Part shown: one piece after another, positions 23,104-32,337 of the stretch | Position numbering within the stretch: position 1 is the stretch's first letter | How the letters are laid out: each line of letters begins with the position of its first letter | Source of the DNA: an uncultured Clostridia bacterium | Lineage (GTDB): Bacteria > Bacillota > Clostridia > Oscillospirales > Acutalibacteraceae | Assembly: GCA_947168445.1 (NCBI GenBank) | Contig: CAMVLW010000010.1 | Span: 1 to 43,761 of the forward strand | Length of the DNA stretch: 43,761 nucleotides | Reading direction: 5' to 3' | Notes under the pieces: model-generated | What the model saw: the letters and a program-made list of their open reading frames with translations, nothing else | Told to the model about the DNA's origin: nothing | Databases searched by the model: none | Position numbers and translations under genes: made by a program

Positions 23104-24024
23104 TCAGTCAAAAACGGTTTCCACAATTTTGCCGCAGCCCTCGGGGGAATAGAGAAAGCGGCTGATGTGGGCTTCGTCGCTGAAATAAACAGGCTTTGAC
23201 GGGTTGTATTGATAGTCGAAGGCGTCAATGATAATCAGCTTGATTTTCATTTTTTCAGGGATAATGCTCTTGATGTAAACGCTTGCCTGCTGACCGACGC
23301 GCACCCCCTCGCGGCTTTCGGCAAGTCCCGCAAGATTGGGCGTCAGCTCAACAAACACGCCGTAGTTTTCCACACTGCGCACAATGCCCGCGACGGTTTC
23401 GCCCGCCGAAAAGCCCGCCGCGTTTTCCTCCCAGGTGCCGAGCAGCTCCTTGTGGCTGAGGCTGATTCTGCCGTTTTCAACGGACTTTATCACCGCCTTG
23501 ACGTCCATGCCCACCGAAAAGCGTTCGCGCGGGTGCTCAATCCGCGACACGGAAATCATGTCAATCGGCAAAAGCGCCGCCACGCCGCAGCCAATGTCCG
23601 CGAACGCGCCGAAGTTTTCCAAATGGGTAATGCGGGCGGGAACAACGTCGCCGCGCCTTAGCTTCGAAATGTAATTTTCCGTGCAAAGCCTTTGCGCGTT
23701 TGCGCGGGAGAGAACCGCCCTCGGCTCGCCGCCGTCGTCCTCAATGCGGCTGACGGTGAAGCAAACCGGGCGGTTGACGCGGGAAATCACGGCAATATCG
23801 CGCACGCTGCCGTCCTTCATGCCAAGCGCCCCCTCCTCACGCGGAATCACGCCGCGCATAGCGCCCAATTCCACGCACAAATTATGCGACGAATCGCACA
23901 GCGTCGCCCGCGCCTCCAAAATCGTCTGCTGCTGCATTGCCTCGCGCAAAAGCCGCTCGCTGTGCAGGATTCTTTGGTTTTCAATCGTGTTAATCCGCTT
24001 TCCTTCGGGCAAATATTCTGACAT
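23104..24024 (-). CDS. S1-domain RNA-binding protein (ribosomal S1-like)
   Basis: 306 residues; ATG 24024 has GGAGGTAGG upstream. Two S1 OB-fold domains are clear: one at about 135-200 (GDVVPARITHLENFGAFADIG) and one at about 210-275 (GETVAGIVRSVENYGVFVELTPNLAGL). The ~120-residue N-terminal region resembles a divergent RNA-binding fold, with IPREEG like the family's GMIPR start. The C-terminus is an extra unrelated tail. It is much shorter than a four- or six-repeat ribosomal protein S1, so it may help translate structured leaders or act in RNA turnover. Good family call, uncertain role. Confidence 0.85.
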   Translation of the reverse strand: MSEYLPEGKRINTIENQRILHSERLLREAMQQQTILEARATLCDSSHNLCVELGAMRGVIPREEGALGMKDGSVRDIAVISRVNRPVCFTVSRIEDDGGEPRAVLSRANAQRLCTENYISKLRRGDVVPARITHLENFGAFADIGCGVAALLPIDMISVSRIEHPRERFSVGMDVKAVIKSVENGRISLSHKELLGTWEENAAGFSAGETVAGIVRSVENYGVFVELTPNLAGLAESREGVRVGQQASVYIKSIIPEKMKIKLIIIDAFDYQYNPSKPVYFSDEAHISRFLYSPEGCGKIVETVFD

Positions 24025-24128
24025 TTTCCTACCTCCGATAATCTGTGGGTTCAGGAAAGCTTATGATTTTTCGCGCCGATTTATGAATGTTAATCAATGG
24101 ATAATTTTCAATTGTAAAGGCGCCGTAG

Positions 24129-24158
24129 TTGACAGAGGTACACAAAATGTGTTATAAT
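24129..24158 (+). promoter_or_regulatory. Promoter of the HAD phosphatase gene
   Basis: Perfect TTGACA (24129-24134) and TATAAT (24153-24158), with an 18-base spacer. Confidence 0.8.
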
Positions 24159-24202
24159 TATTGGGTATATTTGGACTATTTTTCTTATTTTACGGAGAAG
24201 TT

Positions 24203-25072
<870 letters not shown>

Positions 25073-25093
25073 ATTGACAATTGAAAATCGGGT

Positions 25094-25145
25094 GCGGGCA
25101 GCGCCCGCCCTTCATTATTCATTATTCATTATTCACTATTCATTA
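25094..25145. repeat. Small hairpin and ATTCATT tandem repeats
   Basis: GCGGGC-AGC-GCCCGC (25094-25108) is followed by several ATTCATT-type 7-mers to about 25145. It may act as a weak terminator of the HAD gene. The stretch is otherwise empty. Confidence 0.55.
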
Positions 25146-25164
25146 AATTAAATGAGGGATTATT

Positions 25165-25494
25165 ATGATTGTAAAGGATTTAATTGAAAAACTGAATTTG
25201 AAAACGCTTGTTGAGGGCGAGCATGACCGCGAGGTGACGGATTGCTATATCGGCGATTTGCTCAGCTGGGTCATGGGCAGAGCGCCCGGAGATTCGGCGT
25301 GGCTGACCGTCATGGGCAATATCAACTCCATTGCCGTGGCAACGCTTGCCGACGTCAGCTGCATTATTCTTGTGGAAAACGCGGCGCTTGACGCGGAGGC
25401 AAGGGAAAAGGCGGAAATGCACGGCGTCACCATTCTGCAAACCGAAGAAAACAGCTATCGGCTCGCTGTCAAAATCAGCGAACTGCTCGCGTAA
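25165..25494 (+). CDS. DRTGG-domain protein
   Basis: 109 residues; ATG follows GAGGGAT. It matches the compact DRTGG fold: an N-terminal LIEKLNLKTLVEG, a central DCYIGDLLSWVMG, then WLTVMGNINSIAVATLADVSC and a final ITILQ-like strand. This domain binds a small ligand in other proteins, but stand-alone copies have no proven role. In Clostridia such genes are often found with PHP proteins near hydrogenase genes. The PHP gene here starts seven bases after its stop, and the hydrogenase operon starts about 1 kb downstream. Confidence 0.8.
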   Translation: MIVKDLIEKLNLKTLVEGEHDREVTDCYIGDLLSWVMGRAPGDSAWLTVMGNINSIAVATLADVSCIILVENAALDAEAREKAEMHGVTILQTEENSYRLAVKISELLA

Positions 25495-25501
25495 AATTGC
25501 C

Positions 25502-26212
25502 ATGCGGTATTTTTACGACCTTCATCTCCATTCGTGCCTGTCTCCGTGCGGCGATATGGACATGACGCCCAATAATCTTGTCAACATGGCAAAGCTGCTG
25601 GGGCTGGACGTAATTGCCCTGACCGACCACAACACCTCGCTCAACTGCGAGGCGGCGATGGCAGTCGGCAGGGAAACAGGACTTGTTGTGATTCCCGGCA
25701 TGGAGCTGACCACCAGCGAGGATATTCACGCGGTGTGCCTGTTTCCGACGCTCGAAAAGGCGCTTGCGTGGAACGGCTATGTGGATAATCACCGCATTAA
25801 AATCCGCAACCGCGCCGATATTTACGGCAGACAGGTCATTATGAACGAGTCTGACGAGGAGATGGGGGAGTTGGAGCACCTTCTGCTGCCCGCCACCGAA
25901 ATCAGTATTATGAACGCCTACCGCAAGGTCAAGGAATTCGGCGGCATTTGCTATCCCGCTCATATCGACCGCGACAGCCTTTCGATTCTCTCGGTGCTCG
26001 GTGAAATCGACGAAAGCTGCGGCTTCAAAACCGCCGAGCTCGCCGATAAATCCAAGCTCGAAGCCCTCCGCACCCAGCACCCGATTCTCAACACCCTCCA
26101 CATCGTCACCAACTCCGACGCGCACTATCTCGAAAACATGCGCGAAGCCGCGAATTATCTGGAATTGGATTCCCTCTCCCCGGAGAGTGTGATTGAGTTT
26201 TTAGATAGTTGA
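25502..26212 (+). CDS. PHP-domain metal-dependent phosphoesterase
   Basis: 236 residues from ATG 25502, with only a weak ribosome site; it probably depends on coupling to the DRTGG gene. The PHP metal ligands are visible: HLHSCLSPCGD near residue 8, TDHNT near 41, GMELT near 66, and later PAHIDR near 154 and TNSDAH near 205. The PHP family hydrolyses phosphoesters; the small stand-alone members include RNase AM/YciV-like nucleases that trim nucleotides. Substrate not determined. It closes the unit, with a long repeat-filled gap after it. Confidence 0.86.
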   Translation: MRYFYDLHLHSCLSPCGDMDMTPNNLVNMAKLLGLDVIALTDHNTSLNCEAAMAVGRETGLVVIPGMELTTSEDIHAVCLFPTLEKALAWNGYVDNHRIKIRNRADIYGRQVIMNESDEEMGELEHLLLPATEISIMNAYRKVKEFGGICYPAHIDRDSLSILSVLGEIDESCGFKTAELADKSKLEALRTQHPILNTLHIVTNSDAHYLENMREAANYLELDSLSPESVIEFLDS

Positions 26213-26218
26213 AAGTTG

Positions 26219-26290
26219 AAAGTGGTTAGTGGTTAGTGATAAGTGGTTAGTGATAAGTGAGTTATAACTTACTCAACTTTCCCACATAAG
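26219..26290. repeat. Outer left arm of nested inverted repeats (GTGGTTAGT units)
   Basis: Repeated GTGGTTAGT/GATAAGT units end in CTCAACTTTCCCACATAAG (26272-26290), whose exact 19-bp inverted copy lies at 26791-26809. No coding sequence is seen. Confidence 0.75.
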
Positions 26291-26310
26291 TTAAAACAAT
26301 TTAAAACGTT

Positions 26311-26497
26311 CTGTAGGGGTCGGTCTTTGAGGTGAAATCCAAATTTTAATTTGGTTCATTTCACCCATGCACAGCTGACCGACCCGCGGGTTGAGTTCCA
26401 TACGTTTGATTCATCGCCCGCGGTTTGGTCAGCTGTGCATGGGTGTTGTTACCAAAATCAAGATTTTGACAACACCTCAAAGACCAAACCCTACAGT
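26311..26497. repeat. 187-bp palindromic MITE-like element
   Basis: The ends are CTGTAGGGG.. and ..CCCTACAG. The arms share TGGTCTTTGAGGTG-like sequence and a perfect CCCATGCACAGCTGACC, and end internally in CGCGGG / CCCGCG. The inside holds two further short stems. It lacks coding potential. Confidence 0.8.
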
Positions 26498-26600
26498 AAA
26501 GCGAGATAAAACCATAAGGTTTTTGATACAAGGAAAAGTTTAGAACAGCCTGTAGAAAAAGTCTGAGTGTTGTTTTTACAGGACAACGCTTGACAAAATC

Positions 26601-26709
26601 GTAGGGGCGCACCCGCGTGTGCGCCCGGGATAGGAAGCCGTTCATTTCCGCGGCAGAAACGGTTAGATAGGAATACGCGGCTCGGGCGAACACATTGGTT
26701 CGCCCCTAC
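26601..26709. repeat. 109-bp palindromic element, GTAGGGGCG ends
   Basis: It starts GTAGGGGCGCACC and ends GGTTCGCCCCTAC, with a central GCCGTT..AACGGT stem. The terminal GTAGGGGCG type is common between genes in this group of bacteria. Confidence 0.75.
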
Positions 26710-26790
26710 AATGTTAAGGAAAGTTTTTTCCTTAAGCTGTTGACATTGCCCTCGGGGGAAGGCTTTTTTGGCGCTAATTCAAATGTTATA

Positions 26791-26878
26791 CTTATGTGGG
26801 AAAGTTGAGCATATTACTTATAACTTATAACTTATAACTTACCACTTGCCACTAACCACTAACCACTAACCACTAACC
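26791..26878. repeat. Outer right arm of nested inverted repeats
   Basis: The perfect 19-bp inverted copy of 26272-26290 is followed by TTATAACT and ACTAACCACT tandem units, which mirror the left arm. Between 26710 and 26790 there is only a TTAAGGAAA/TTTCCTTAA stem; from 26880 to 27060 the DNA is AT-rich without recognised features. Confidence 0.75.
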
Positions 26879-27060
26879 ATACTAAATCACTAACCATACT
26901 TCCTAAAAAGTTAGTCGCATAATACCTTAAATTTCGGTAATTTGACGGCAATTTATGACAAAATTTGACAATTTTTTATCACAGGACAAAAAATGGGAAT
27001 TTTTGTGCGTATTTTTTGATTTTTGATAGCACTTTTCGACAAATGAGGAAAAAACTTTAG

Positions 27061-27089
27061 TAGACTTTTTGATTTCTTTGTGTTATAAT
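27061..27089 (+). promoter_or_regulatory. Promoter of the hydrogenase operon
   Basis: TAGACT (27061-27066), 17 bases, TATAAT (27084-27089) with a TGT extended -10. The implied leader is about 170 bases and contains the hairpins at 27162-27226. No Rex-type palindrome is seen near it. Confidence 0.65.
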
Positions 27090-27161
27090 CAACTGTGAGC
27101 AGATACAATGTGACAAAAATAAAGTTAGAAGTCTTTATTTTTTTAGAAAAATGCTCTGAAA

Positions 27162-27226
27162 TTAACCGCATTGCCGGGCGCTTTCGCCAAGCGCCGGCGG
27201 AGCGGATTAACGGCAGCCCCGGCTGC
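27162..27226 (+). promoter_or_regulatory. Structured leader of the hydrogenase operon
   Basis: TTAACCGC (27162-27169) pairs with GCGGATTAA (27202-27210), enclosing a GC-rich GCCGGGCGC / GCGCCGGC stem. A second perfect stem, GCAGCC-CC-GGCTGC, lies at 27213-27226. No T tract follows, so a terminator is unlikely; it may stabilise the mRNA or act as a binding site. It does not match a riboswitch class I know. Confidence 0.4.
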
Positions 27227-27264
27227 TTATCGGTATTGACAATTCTAATCAGGGAGGAAAAACT

Positions 27265-27765
27265 ATGCAGAAAAAAATCAGCAGCATTCCGTTTTCAGGC
27301 ACACCTGAGCAGGAGGCAAAGCTAAAGGAGGTCATCGCCAAGAACATTGACGATCCCGGTGCGGTTATGCCTGTTCTTCAGGAGGCGCAGGAGATTTACG
27401 GATACCTGCCCATCGAGGTTCAGACAATGGTCGCCGAGGGTCTCGGCGTTCCGCTGGAGGAGGTTTACGGCGTATCCACCTTCTATTCGCAGTTTGCGCT
27501 CTCGCCCAAGGGCAAGTACAACATCTCTGTCTGCCTCGGCACAGCCTGCTATGTAAAGGGCTCCGGCGACATTCTCAACAAGCTGTCCGAAATGCTCGGC
27601 ATCGAGGCTGAGGAGTGCACACCCGACGGCAAGTTCTCGCTCACAGCATGCCGCTGCATCGGCGCCTGCGGTCTTGCGCCCGTTCTCACCGTCAATGATG
27701 AGGTTTACGGCAGACTGACCGTTAACGACGTGCCCGGCATTCTGGAGAAGTATCAGGATGCGTGA
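27265..27765 (+). CDS. hydC: NuoE-like subunit of [FeFe]-hydrogenase (HydC type)
   Basis: 166 residues; ATG after GGGAGG. It has an N-terminal helical domain (about 15-75; PGAVMPVLQEAQEIYGYLP) and a thioredoxin-fold [2Fe-2S] domain with Cys in CLGTAC (about 92-97) and CRCIGAC (near 132-138), as in complex I subunit NuoE and hydrogenase subunit HydC. It would pass electrons between the flavin subunit and the Fe-S chain. It starts the operon; the HATPase gene overlaps it by eight bases. Member of an NADH/ferredoxin-linked, probably electron-bifurcating, hydrogenase. Confidence 0.92.
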   Translation: MQKKISSIPFSGTPEQEAKLKEVIAKNIDDPGAVMPVLQEAQEIYGYLPIEVQTMVAEGLGVPLEEVYGVSTFYSQFALSPKGKYNISVCLGTACYVKGSGDILNKLSEMLGIEAEECTPDGKFSLTACRCIGACGLAPVLTVNDEVYGRLTVNDVPGILEKYQDA

Positions 27766-28312
27766 GTTATCGCTTAATGTCATGGACGTTGCCCAGAATT
27801 CCGTCAGGGCAGAGGCGTCGCTCGTGGAGATTTTGGTGGAGGAAAGCGACAAAAACGACTTTCTGACCATCACCATCCGCGACAACGGCTGCGGCATGTC
27901 TGAGGAACAGGTGCAGCAGGTCATCGACCCGTTTTTCACCACCCGCACCACCCGCAAGGTGGGCTTGGGCGTTCCGCTGTTTAAAATGAGCGCGGAGCAA
28001 ACAGGGGGCAGCTTTGACATTCAGTCCGAATTGGGACGCGGTACTCAAACCAAGGCAAGCTATGTAAAGAGCCATGTGGACATGACTCCGCTCGGAGACA
28101 TTAATTCCACAGTTTCCATTCTTATCCGCTGCAACCCCGACATCGACTTTGTGTTTACCCGCACAACCGATAACGGAACGTTTACGCTTGACACCCGCGA
28201 GCTGCGCGCGGTGCTGGAGGGCGTCAGCCTTGACACCCCCGACGTGGTGGAATGGATTGAAGAATTTCTGAAAGAACAAACTGAAAATATTTGCGGAGGT
28301 GCAGAATTATGA
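27758..28312 (+). CDS. HATPase_c-type ATP-binding protein of hydrogenase operon
   Basis: 184 residues; ATG lies within the end of the NuoE-like gene. The GHKL ATPase fold is clear: N box MDVAQNSVRA near residue 9-18, G1 DNGCGM near 43-48, F box FFTTR, and G2 GLGVPL near 70. No dimerisation/His-phosphotransfer domain or membrane helix is present, so it is not a classic sensor kinase. Such stand-alone HATPase proteins sit between the NuoE-like and ferredoxin-like genes in many clostridial hydrogenase operons; the role is unknown, possibly anti-sigma-like control or maturation. The C-terminal ~80 residues are of unknown fold. Confidence 0.85.
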   Translation: MRELSLNVMDVAQNSVRAEASLVEILVEESDKNDFLTITIRDNGCGMSEEQVQQVIDPFFTTRTTRKVGLGVPLFKMSAEQTGGSFDIQSELGRGTQTKASYVKSHVDMTPLGDINSTVSILIRCNPDIDFVFTRTTDNGTFTLDTRELRAVLEGVSLDTPDVVEWIEEFLKEQTENICGGAEL

Positions 28313-28683
28313 AATCTTTAGCCGAGTTACAGGCTATCAGAGACAGAGCAAAGGCGAATGTTGCTCTGAGAAAAGAAAACCCCAACGCTGCCCGCGTTCT
28401 GGTCGGTATGGCAACCTGCGGCATCGCTGCGGGCGCAAGACCCGTCCTGAACGCCTTCACTGAGGAAATCGCGAAGCGCGGTCTGCAGGACGACATCGTT
28501 GTGACCCAGACCGGCTGCATCGGCATTTGCCAGTATGAGCCCGTTGTCGAGGTTGAAATCCCCGGTCAGGAAAAGGTGACCTATGTAAAGGTTACTCCTG
28601 AAAAGGTGCCGAAAATCGTCAACGACCATCTTGTCAACAAGAATGTTGTCACAGAATACACAATCGGTTCGATTGCGGATTAA
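28309..28683 (+). CDS. [2Fe-2S] thioredoxin-like ferredoxin of hydrogenase operon
   Basis: 124 residues from ATG 28309, which overlaps the HATPase stop (ATGA) and follows GGAGGTG; the frame is open further upstream without a ribosome site. The thioredoxin-like [2Fe-2S] ferredoxin fold has Cys in MATCGIAAGA (near residue 36) and TGCIGICQYEP (near residues 69-73). Only the spacing of these few cysteines is visible, so complete cluster binding is an inference from the family. It is an electron-transfer subunit between NuoE- and NuoF-like subunits. The next gene starts 12 bases on. Confidence 0.88.
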   Translation: MKSLAELQAIRDRAKANVALRKENPNAARVLVGMATCGIAAGARPVLNAFTEEIAKRGLQDDIVVTQTGCIGICQYEPVVEVEIPGQEKVTYVKVTPEKVPKIVNDHLVNKNVVTEYTIGSIAD

Positions 28684-28695
28684 GGAGGTCACTGA

Positions 28696-30504
28696 ATGTA
28701 TCGTTCTAATGTGCTTGTTTGCGGCGGTACCGGTTGTACATCCTCAAACAGCTTACAGATTGCCGAAAAGCTCAAGGAAGAGCTGAAAGTAAAAGGCTTG
28801 GACAAGGAAGTTAACGTCATCACCACAGGCTGCTTCGGTCTGTGCGCGCTCGGTCCCATCATGGTTGTTTATCCCGAGGGCAGCTTCTATTCCATGGTAA
28901 ATATCGACGATATTCCCGAAATCGTTGAGGAACACCTCCTCAAGGGCAGAATCGTCACCCGTCTTTTGTATCAGGAGACCGTTGAGGAGGACACCATCAA
29001 GTCCCTCAACAAAACCAATTTCTATGCAAAGCAAAAGCGCGTTGCGCTGCGTAACTGCGGCGTTATCGACCCCGAAAAAATCGACGACTACATTGCCAAC
29101 GACGGCTATGCCGCTCTGGGCAAGGTTTTGACAGAAATGACCCCCGATCAGGTTATCCAGACCATTCTGGATTCCGGTCTGCGCGGCAGAGGCGGCGCGG
29201 GCTTCCCGACCGGTCTTAAATGGAAATTCGCCGCTGCAAACGACGCCGATCAGAAGTACGTTTGCTGCAACGCCGACGAAGGCGACCCCGGCGCGTTCAT
29301 GGACCGTTCTGTTCTCGAGGGCGACCCTCACTCCCTGATTGAAGCAATGGCAATTGCGGGCTACGCGATTGGCGCTTCCAAGGGTCGTGTTTATGTCCGT
29401 GCGGAGTACCCGATTGCCGTTAAGCGTCTGCAAATCGCTATCGACCAGGCGCGCGAATACGGTCTGCTCGGCGAGGACATCTTCGGCACCGGCTTCAACT
29501 TTGATATGGAGCTCCGTCTCGGCGCAGGCGCGTTCGTCTGCGGTGAGGAAACTGCGCTGATGACCTCTATCGAAGGCAAGCGCGGCGAGCCGCGTCCCCG
29601 TCCTCCGTTCCCGGCGGTAAAGGGTCTGTATCAGAAGCCCACCATTCTTAACAACGTAGAAACCTACGCAAACATTGCGCAGATTATCCTTAAAGGACCC
29701 GAGTGGTTTGCTTCCATGGGTACCGAAAAGAGCAAGGGCACCAAGGTGTTCGCGCTCGGCGGCAAGATTAACCACACCGGTCTGGTAGAAATCCCGATGG
29801 GCACCACCCTGCGTGAAATCGTATTCGAAATCGGCGGCGGTATTCCCAACGGCAAAAAGTTCAAGGCGGCTCAGACCGGCGGTCCTTCCGGCGGCTGTAT
29901 CCCCGAAGAACACCTCGACGTTCCGATCGACTACGACAACCTGCTCGCTATCGGCTCTATGATGGGCTCCGGCGGTCTGATTGTTATGGACGAGGACAAC
30001 TGCATGGTTGACGTTGCGAAATTCTTCCTCGAATTCACCGTTGACGAAAGCTGCGGCAAGTGTACTCCCTGCCGTATCGGTACCAAGAGACTGCTTGAAA
30101 TGCTCGAAAAAATCACCAAGGGTCAGGGCACCATGGAAATGCTCGACGAGATGGAGGAGCTGTGCGAATTCATCAAGGCGAACTCCCTGTGCGGTCTGGG
30201 TCAGACTGCTCCCAACCCCGTTCTTTCCACCCTTCGCTACTTCAGAAACGAGTATCTTGCGCATATCCAGGACAAGAAGTGTCCCGCCGGCGTATGTAAA
30301 GAACTGCTCGAATACAAGATTGAGAAGGATAAGTGCCGTGGCTGCGGCATGTGCGCGAGAAAGTGCCCGGTCGGCACCATCTTTGTGACCGACTACACCG
30401 CGCCCGGTATGAAGAAGCCCGCTTACATGATCGATCCCGCAAAGTGCATCAAGTGCGGCGCTTGCATGGATACCTGTAAGTTCAAGGCAATTTATAAAGG
30501 CTAA
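28696..30504 (+). CDS. hydB: NuoF-like NADH/FMN subunit of [FeFe]-hydrogenase (HydB type)
   Basis: 602 residues; ATG follows AAGGAGG. Order: N-terminal thioredoxin-like [2Fe-2S] domain (CGGTGCTSS, TTGCFGLCALG), the NuoF flavin core (GLRGRGGAGFPTGLKW for FMN; GAGAFVCGEETAL for NADH), the SLBB domain, a [4Fe-4S] site ESCGKCTPCRIG, and a C-terminal 2[4Fe-4S] ferredoxin (CRGCGMCARKCP and CIKCGACMDTCK). This is the full architecture of HydB of trimeric hydrogenases. It oxidises NADH, or reduces NAD+, at FMN and feeds the HydA subunit. Codon use is strongly biased, as expected of a highly expressed gene. Confidence 0.95.
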   Translation: MYRSNVLVCGGTGCTSSNSLQIAEKLKEELKVKGLDKEVNVITTGCFGLCALGPIMVVYPEGSFYSMVNIDDIPEIVEEHLLKGRIVTRLLYQETVEEDTIKSLNKTNFYAKQKRVALRNCGVIDPEKIDDYIANDGYAALGKVLTEMTPDQVIQTILDSGLRGRGGAGFPTGLKWKFAAANDADQKYVCCNADEGDPGAFMDRSVLEGDPHSLIEAMAIAGYAIGASKGRVYVRAEYPIAVKRLQIAIDQAREYGLLGEDIFGTGFNFDMELRLGAGAFVCGEETALMTSIEGKRGEPRPRPPFPAVKGLYQKPTILNNVETYANIAQIILKGPEWFASMGTEKSKGTKVFALGGKINHTGLVEIPMGTTLREIVFEIGGGIPNGKKFKAAQTGGPSGGCIPEEHLDVPIDYDNLLAIGSMMGSGGLIVMDEDNCMVDVAKFFLEFTVDESCGKCTPCRIGTKRLLEMLEKITKGQGTMEMLDEMEELCEFIKANSLCGLGQTAPNPVLSTLRYFRNEYLAHIQDKKCPAGVCKELLEYKIEKDKCRGCGMCARKCPVGTIFVTDYTAPGMKKPAYMIDPAKCIKCGACMDTCKFKAIYKG

Positions 30505-30523
30505 GGGAAAGGAGACTATATAC

Positions 30524-32266
30524 ATGGAAATGTTGAATATTAAAATCAACGGCAAGGATTATCAGGTTGAGAAAAACACCACTATCCTGGAAGCCTGCCA
30601 CCAATTCGGCATTAAGATTCCGACCCTTTGCTTTCTGAAGGAAATCAACGAGATCGGCGCTTGCCGTATGTGCCTTTGCGAGGTCAAGGGCGCCCGCAGC
30701 CTGGTTGCTGCCTGCGTATATCCGATTGACAGAGAGGGCACCGAAATCTTTACCAACACCCCGCAGATTCAGAAGTACAGAAAGATGAACCTTGAGCTTC
30801 TTCTTTCCAACCACGACAAAAAGTGCCTGTCCTGCCCCAGAAGCAACAACTGCGAGCTGCAGCAGCTTTGTCTGGAGTACGGCGTTGAGGAAACGGCATT
30901 TGAGGGCGAGCAGACTCAGTACACCCCCGACACCTCCACGCTGCACCTCGTCCGCAACAACAACAAGTGTATTCTTTGCCGTCGCTGCGTAGCGGCTTGT
31001 AAGAATCAGTATGTCGGCGTTATCGGCGCGAACAACCGCGGATTTGACACCCAGATTTCCTGCGCGTTCGAGCAGGATCTCAACAACGTATCCTGCGTCA
31101 GCTGCGGTCAGTGCACCGTTGTCTGCCCGACAGGCGCGCTGGTTGAGCGCGACGACACCGACAAGGTGTTCGCCGCTATCGCAGACCCCACCAAGCACGT
31201 TGTGGTTCACACCGCTCCCTCTATCCGCGCGACCCTCGGCGAGTGCTTCGATATGCCGATTGGCACCAACGTCACCGGCAAGATGGTTGCGGCTCTCAAA
31301 ATGCTCGGCTTTGACAAGGTATTCGACACCAACTTCGGCGCCGACCTCACCATCATGGAGGAAGGCAACGAGTTCATCGAGCGCGTTCAGAACGGCGGCG
31401 TTCTGCCGATGATTACCTCCTGCTCACCCGGTTGGGTTAAGTTCTGCGAGCATTACTATCCCGATTTGATTCCGCACCTCTCCACCTGCAAGTCACCCCA
31501 GCAGATGCAGGGCGCGATGATTAAGTCCTACTACGCCGAGAAGGCGGGCATTGACCCCAAGGACATCGTGGTTGTTTCCGTTATGCCCTGCGTAGCGAAG
31601 AAGTTTGAGATTAAGCGTGACGACCAGGGTCGTGACGGTATGCAGGACAACGACATCTCCATCACCACCAGAGAGCTTGCAAAGATGATTAAGCGCGCGG
31701 GTATTCAGTTCACCACGCTTGCCGACGCTGACTTCGATCCCATCATGGGCATCGGCTCCGGCGCAGGCACCATCTTCGGCGCGACCGGCGGCGTTATGGA
31801 AGCTGCTCTGAGAACCGTTGCCGACAGACTGACCGGCGAGGATCTCAAGCAGATTGATTACAACGAAGTCCGCGGCACCAAGGACATCAAGGAAGCCACC
31901 TACGACGTTGCCGGCATGACCGTTAAGGTTGCCGTTGCGTCCGGCTTGAAGAACGCTGCCGTGATTCTCGACAAGATTCGCGCAGGCGAGGCTGACTATC
32001 AGTTCATCGAAATCATGTGCTGCCCCGGCGGCTGCGTAAACGGCGGCGGTCAGCCCATTCAGCCCGGTCACGTGAGAAACTTCACCGACCTCAAGGCGCT
32101 CAGAGCAAAGGCTCTCTATGAGGACGACATGAACCTGCCTTACAGAAAGTCTCACGACAACCCCGAAATCAAGGCGATTTATGACGAATACCTCGAAAAG
32201 CCCGGCTCCCACAAGGCGCACGAGCTGCTCCACACCTCTTATGTAGAGAGAGCAAAGGGCATTTGA
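30524..32266 (+). CDS. hydA: [FeFe]-hydrogenase catalytic subunit HydA (trimeric, group A)
   Basis: 580 residues; AAGGAG precedes ATG 30524. Order: N-terminal [2Fe-2S] domain (C36, C47, C50, C64), a His/Cys [4Fe-4S] site (KCLSCPRSNNCEL), a 2[4Fe-4S] ferredoxin (CILCRRCVAAC; CVSCGQCTVVCP), and the H-cluster domain. Motif L1 reads TSCSPGW (T298-W304), L2 MPCVAKKFE and L3 MCCPGGCVNGGGQP. L1 has Ser where clostridial CpI has a second Cys (TSCCPGW). The protein would reduce protons to H2, taking electrons from reduced ferredoxin and, via HydB, from NADH. Followed by a strong terminator. Confidence 0.95.
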   Translation: MEMLNIKINGKDYQVEKNTTILEACHQFGIKIPTLCFLKEINEIGACRMCLCEVKGARSLVAACVYPIDREGTEIFTNTPQIQKYRKMNLELLLSNHDKKCLSCPRSNNCELQQLCLEYGVEETAFEGEQTQYTPDTSTLHLVRNNNKCILCRRCVAACKNQYVGVIGANNRGFDTQISCAFEQDLNNVSCVSCGQCTVVCPTGALVERDDTDKVFAAIADPTKHVVVHTAPSIRATLGECFDMPIGTNVTGKMVAALKMLGFDKVFDTNFGADLTIMEEGNEFIERVQNGGVLPMITSCSPGWVKFCEHYYPDLIPHLSTCKSPQQMQGAMIKSYYAEKAGIDPKDIVVVSVMPCVAKKFEIKRDDQGRDGMQDNDISITTRELAKMIKRAGIQFTTLADADFDPIMGIGSGAGTIFGATGGVMEAALRTVADRLTGEDLKQIDYNEVRGTKDIKEATYDVAGMTVKVAVASGLKNAAVILDKIRAGEADYQFIEIMCCPGGCVNGGGQPIQPGHVRNFTDLKALRAKALYEDDMNLPYRKSHDNPEIKAIYDEYLEKPGSHKAHELLHTSYVERAKGI

Positions 32267-32300
32267 TGTTCGCTTGATTCAAAAGTAAAATAATTTTTCG

Positions 32301-32337
32301 GCGGCAGTGCTTGTAAAAAAGTGCTGCCGCGTTTTTT
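32301..32337 (+). terminator. Terminator of the hydrogenase operon
   Basis: GCGGCAGTGCTT (32301-32312) pairs with AAGTGCTGCCGC (32319-32330), with two wobble pairs, then GTTTTTT. Confidence 0.88.

Noticed and set aside
27061-27110. Rex (NADH-responsive) site at the hydrogenase promoter
   Set aside because: No TTGTTAA-N4-TTAACAA-like palindrome is present.
28753-30555. 600-codon minus-strand open frame
   Set aside because: It is a mirror of hydB, whose Fe-S and FMN motifs, operon position and ribosome site are unambiguous; the open antisense frame results from codon bias.
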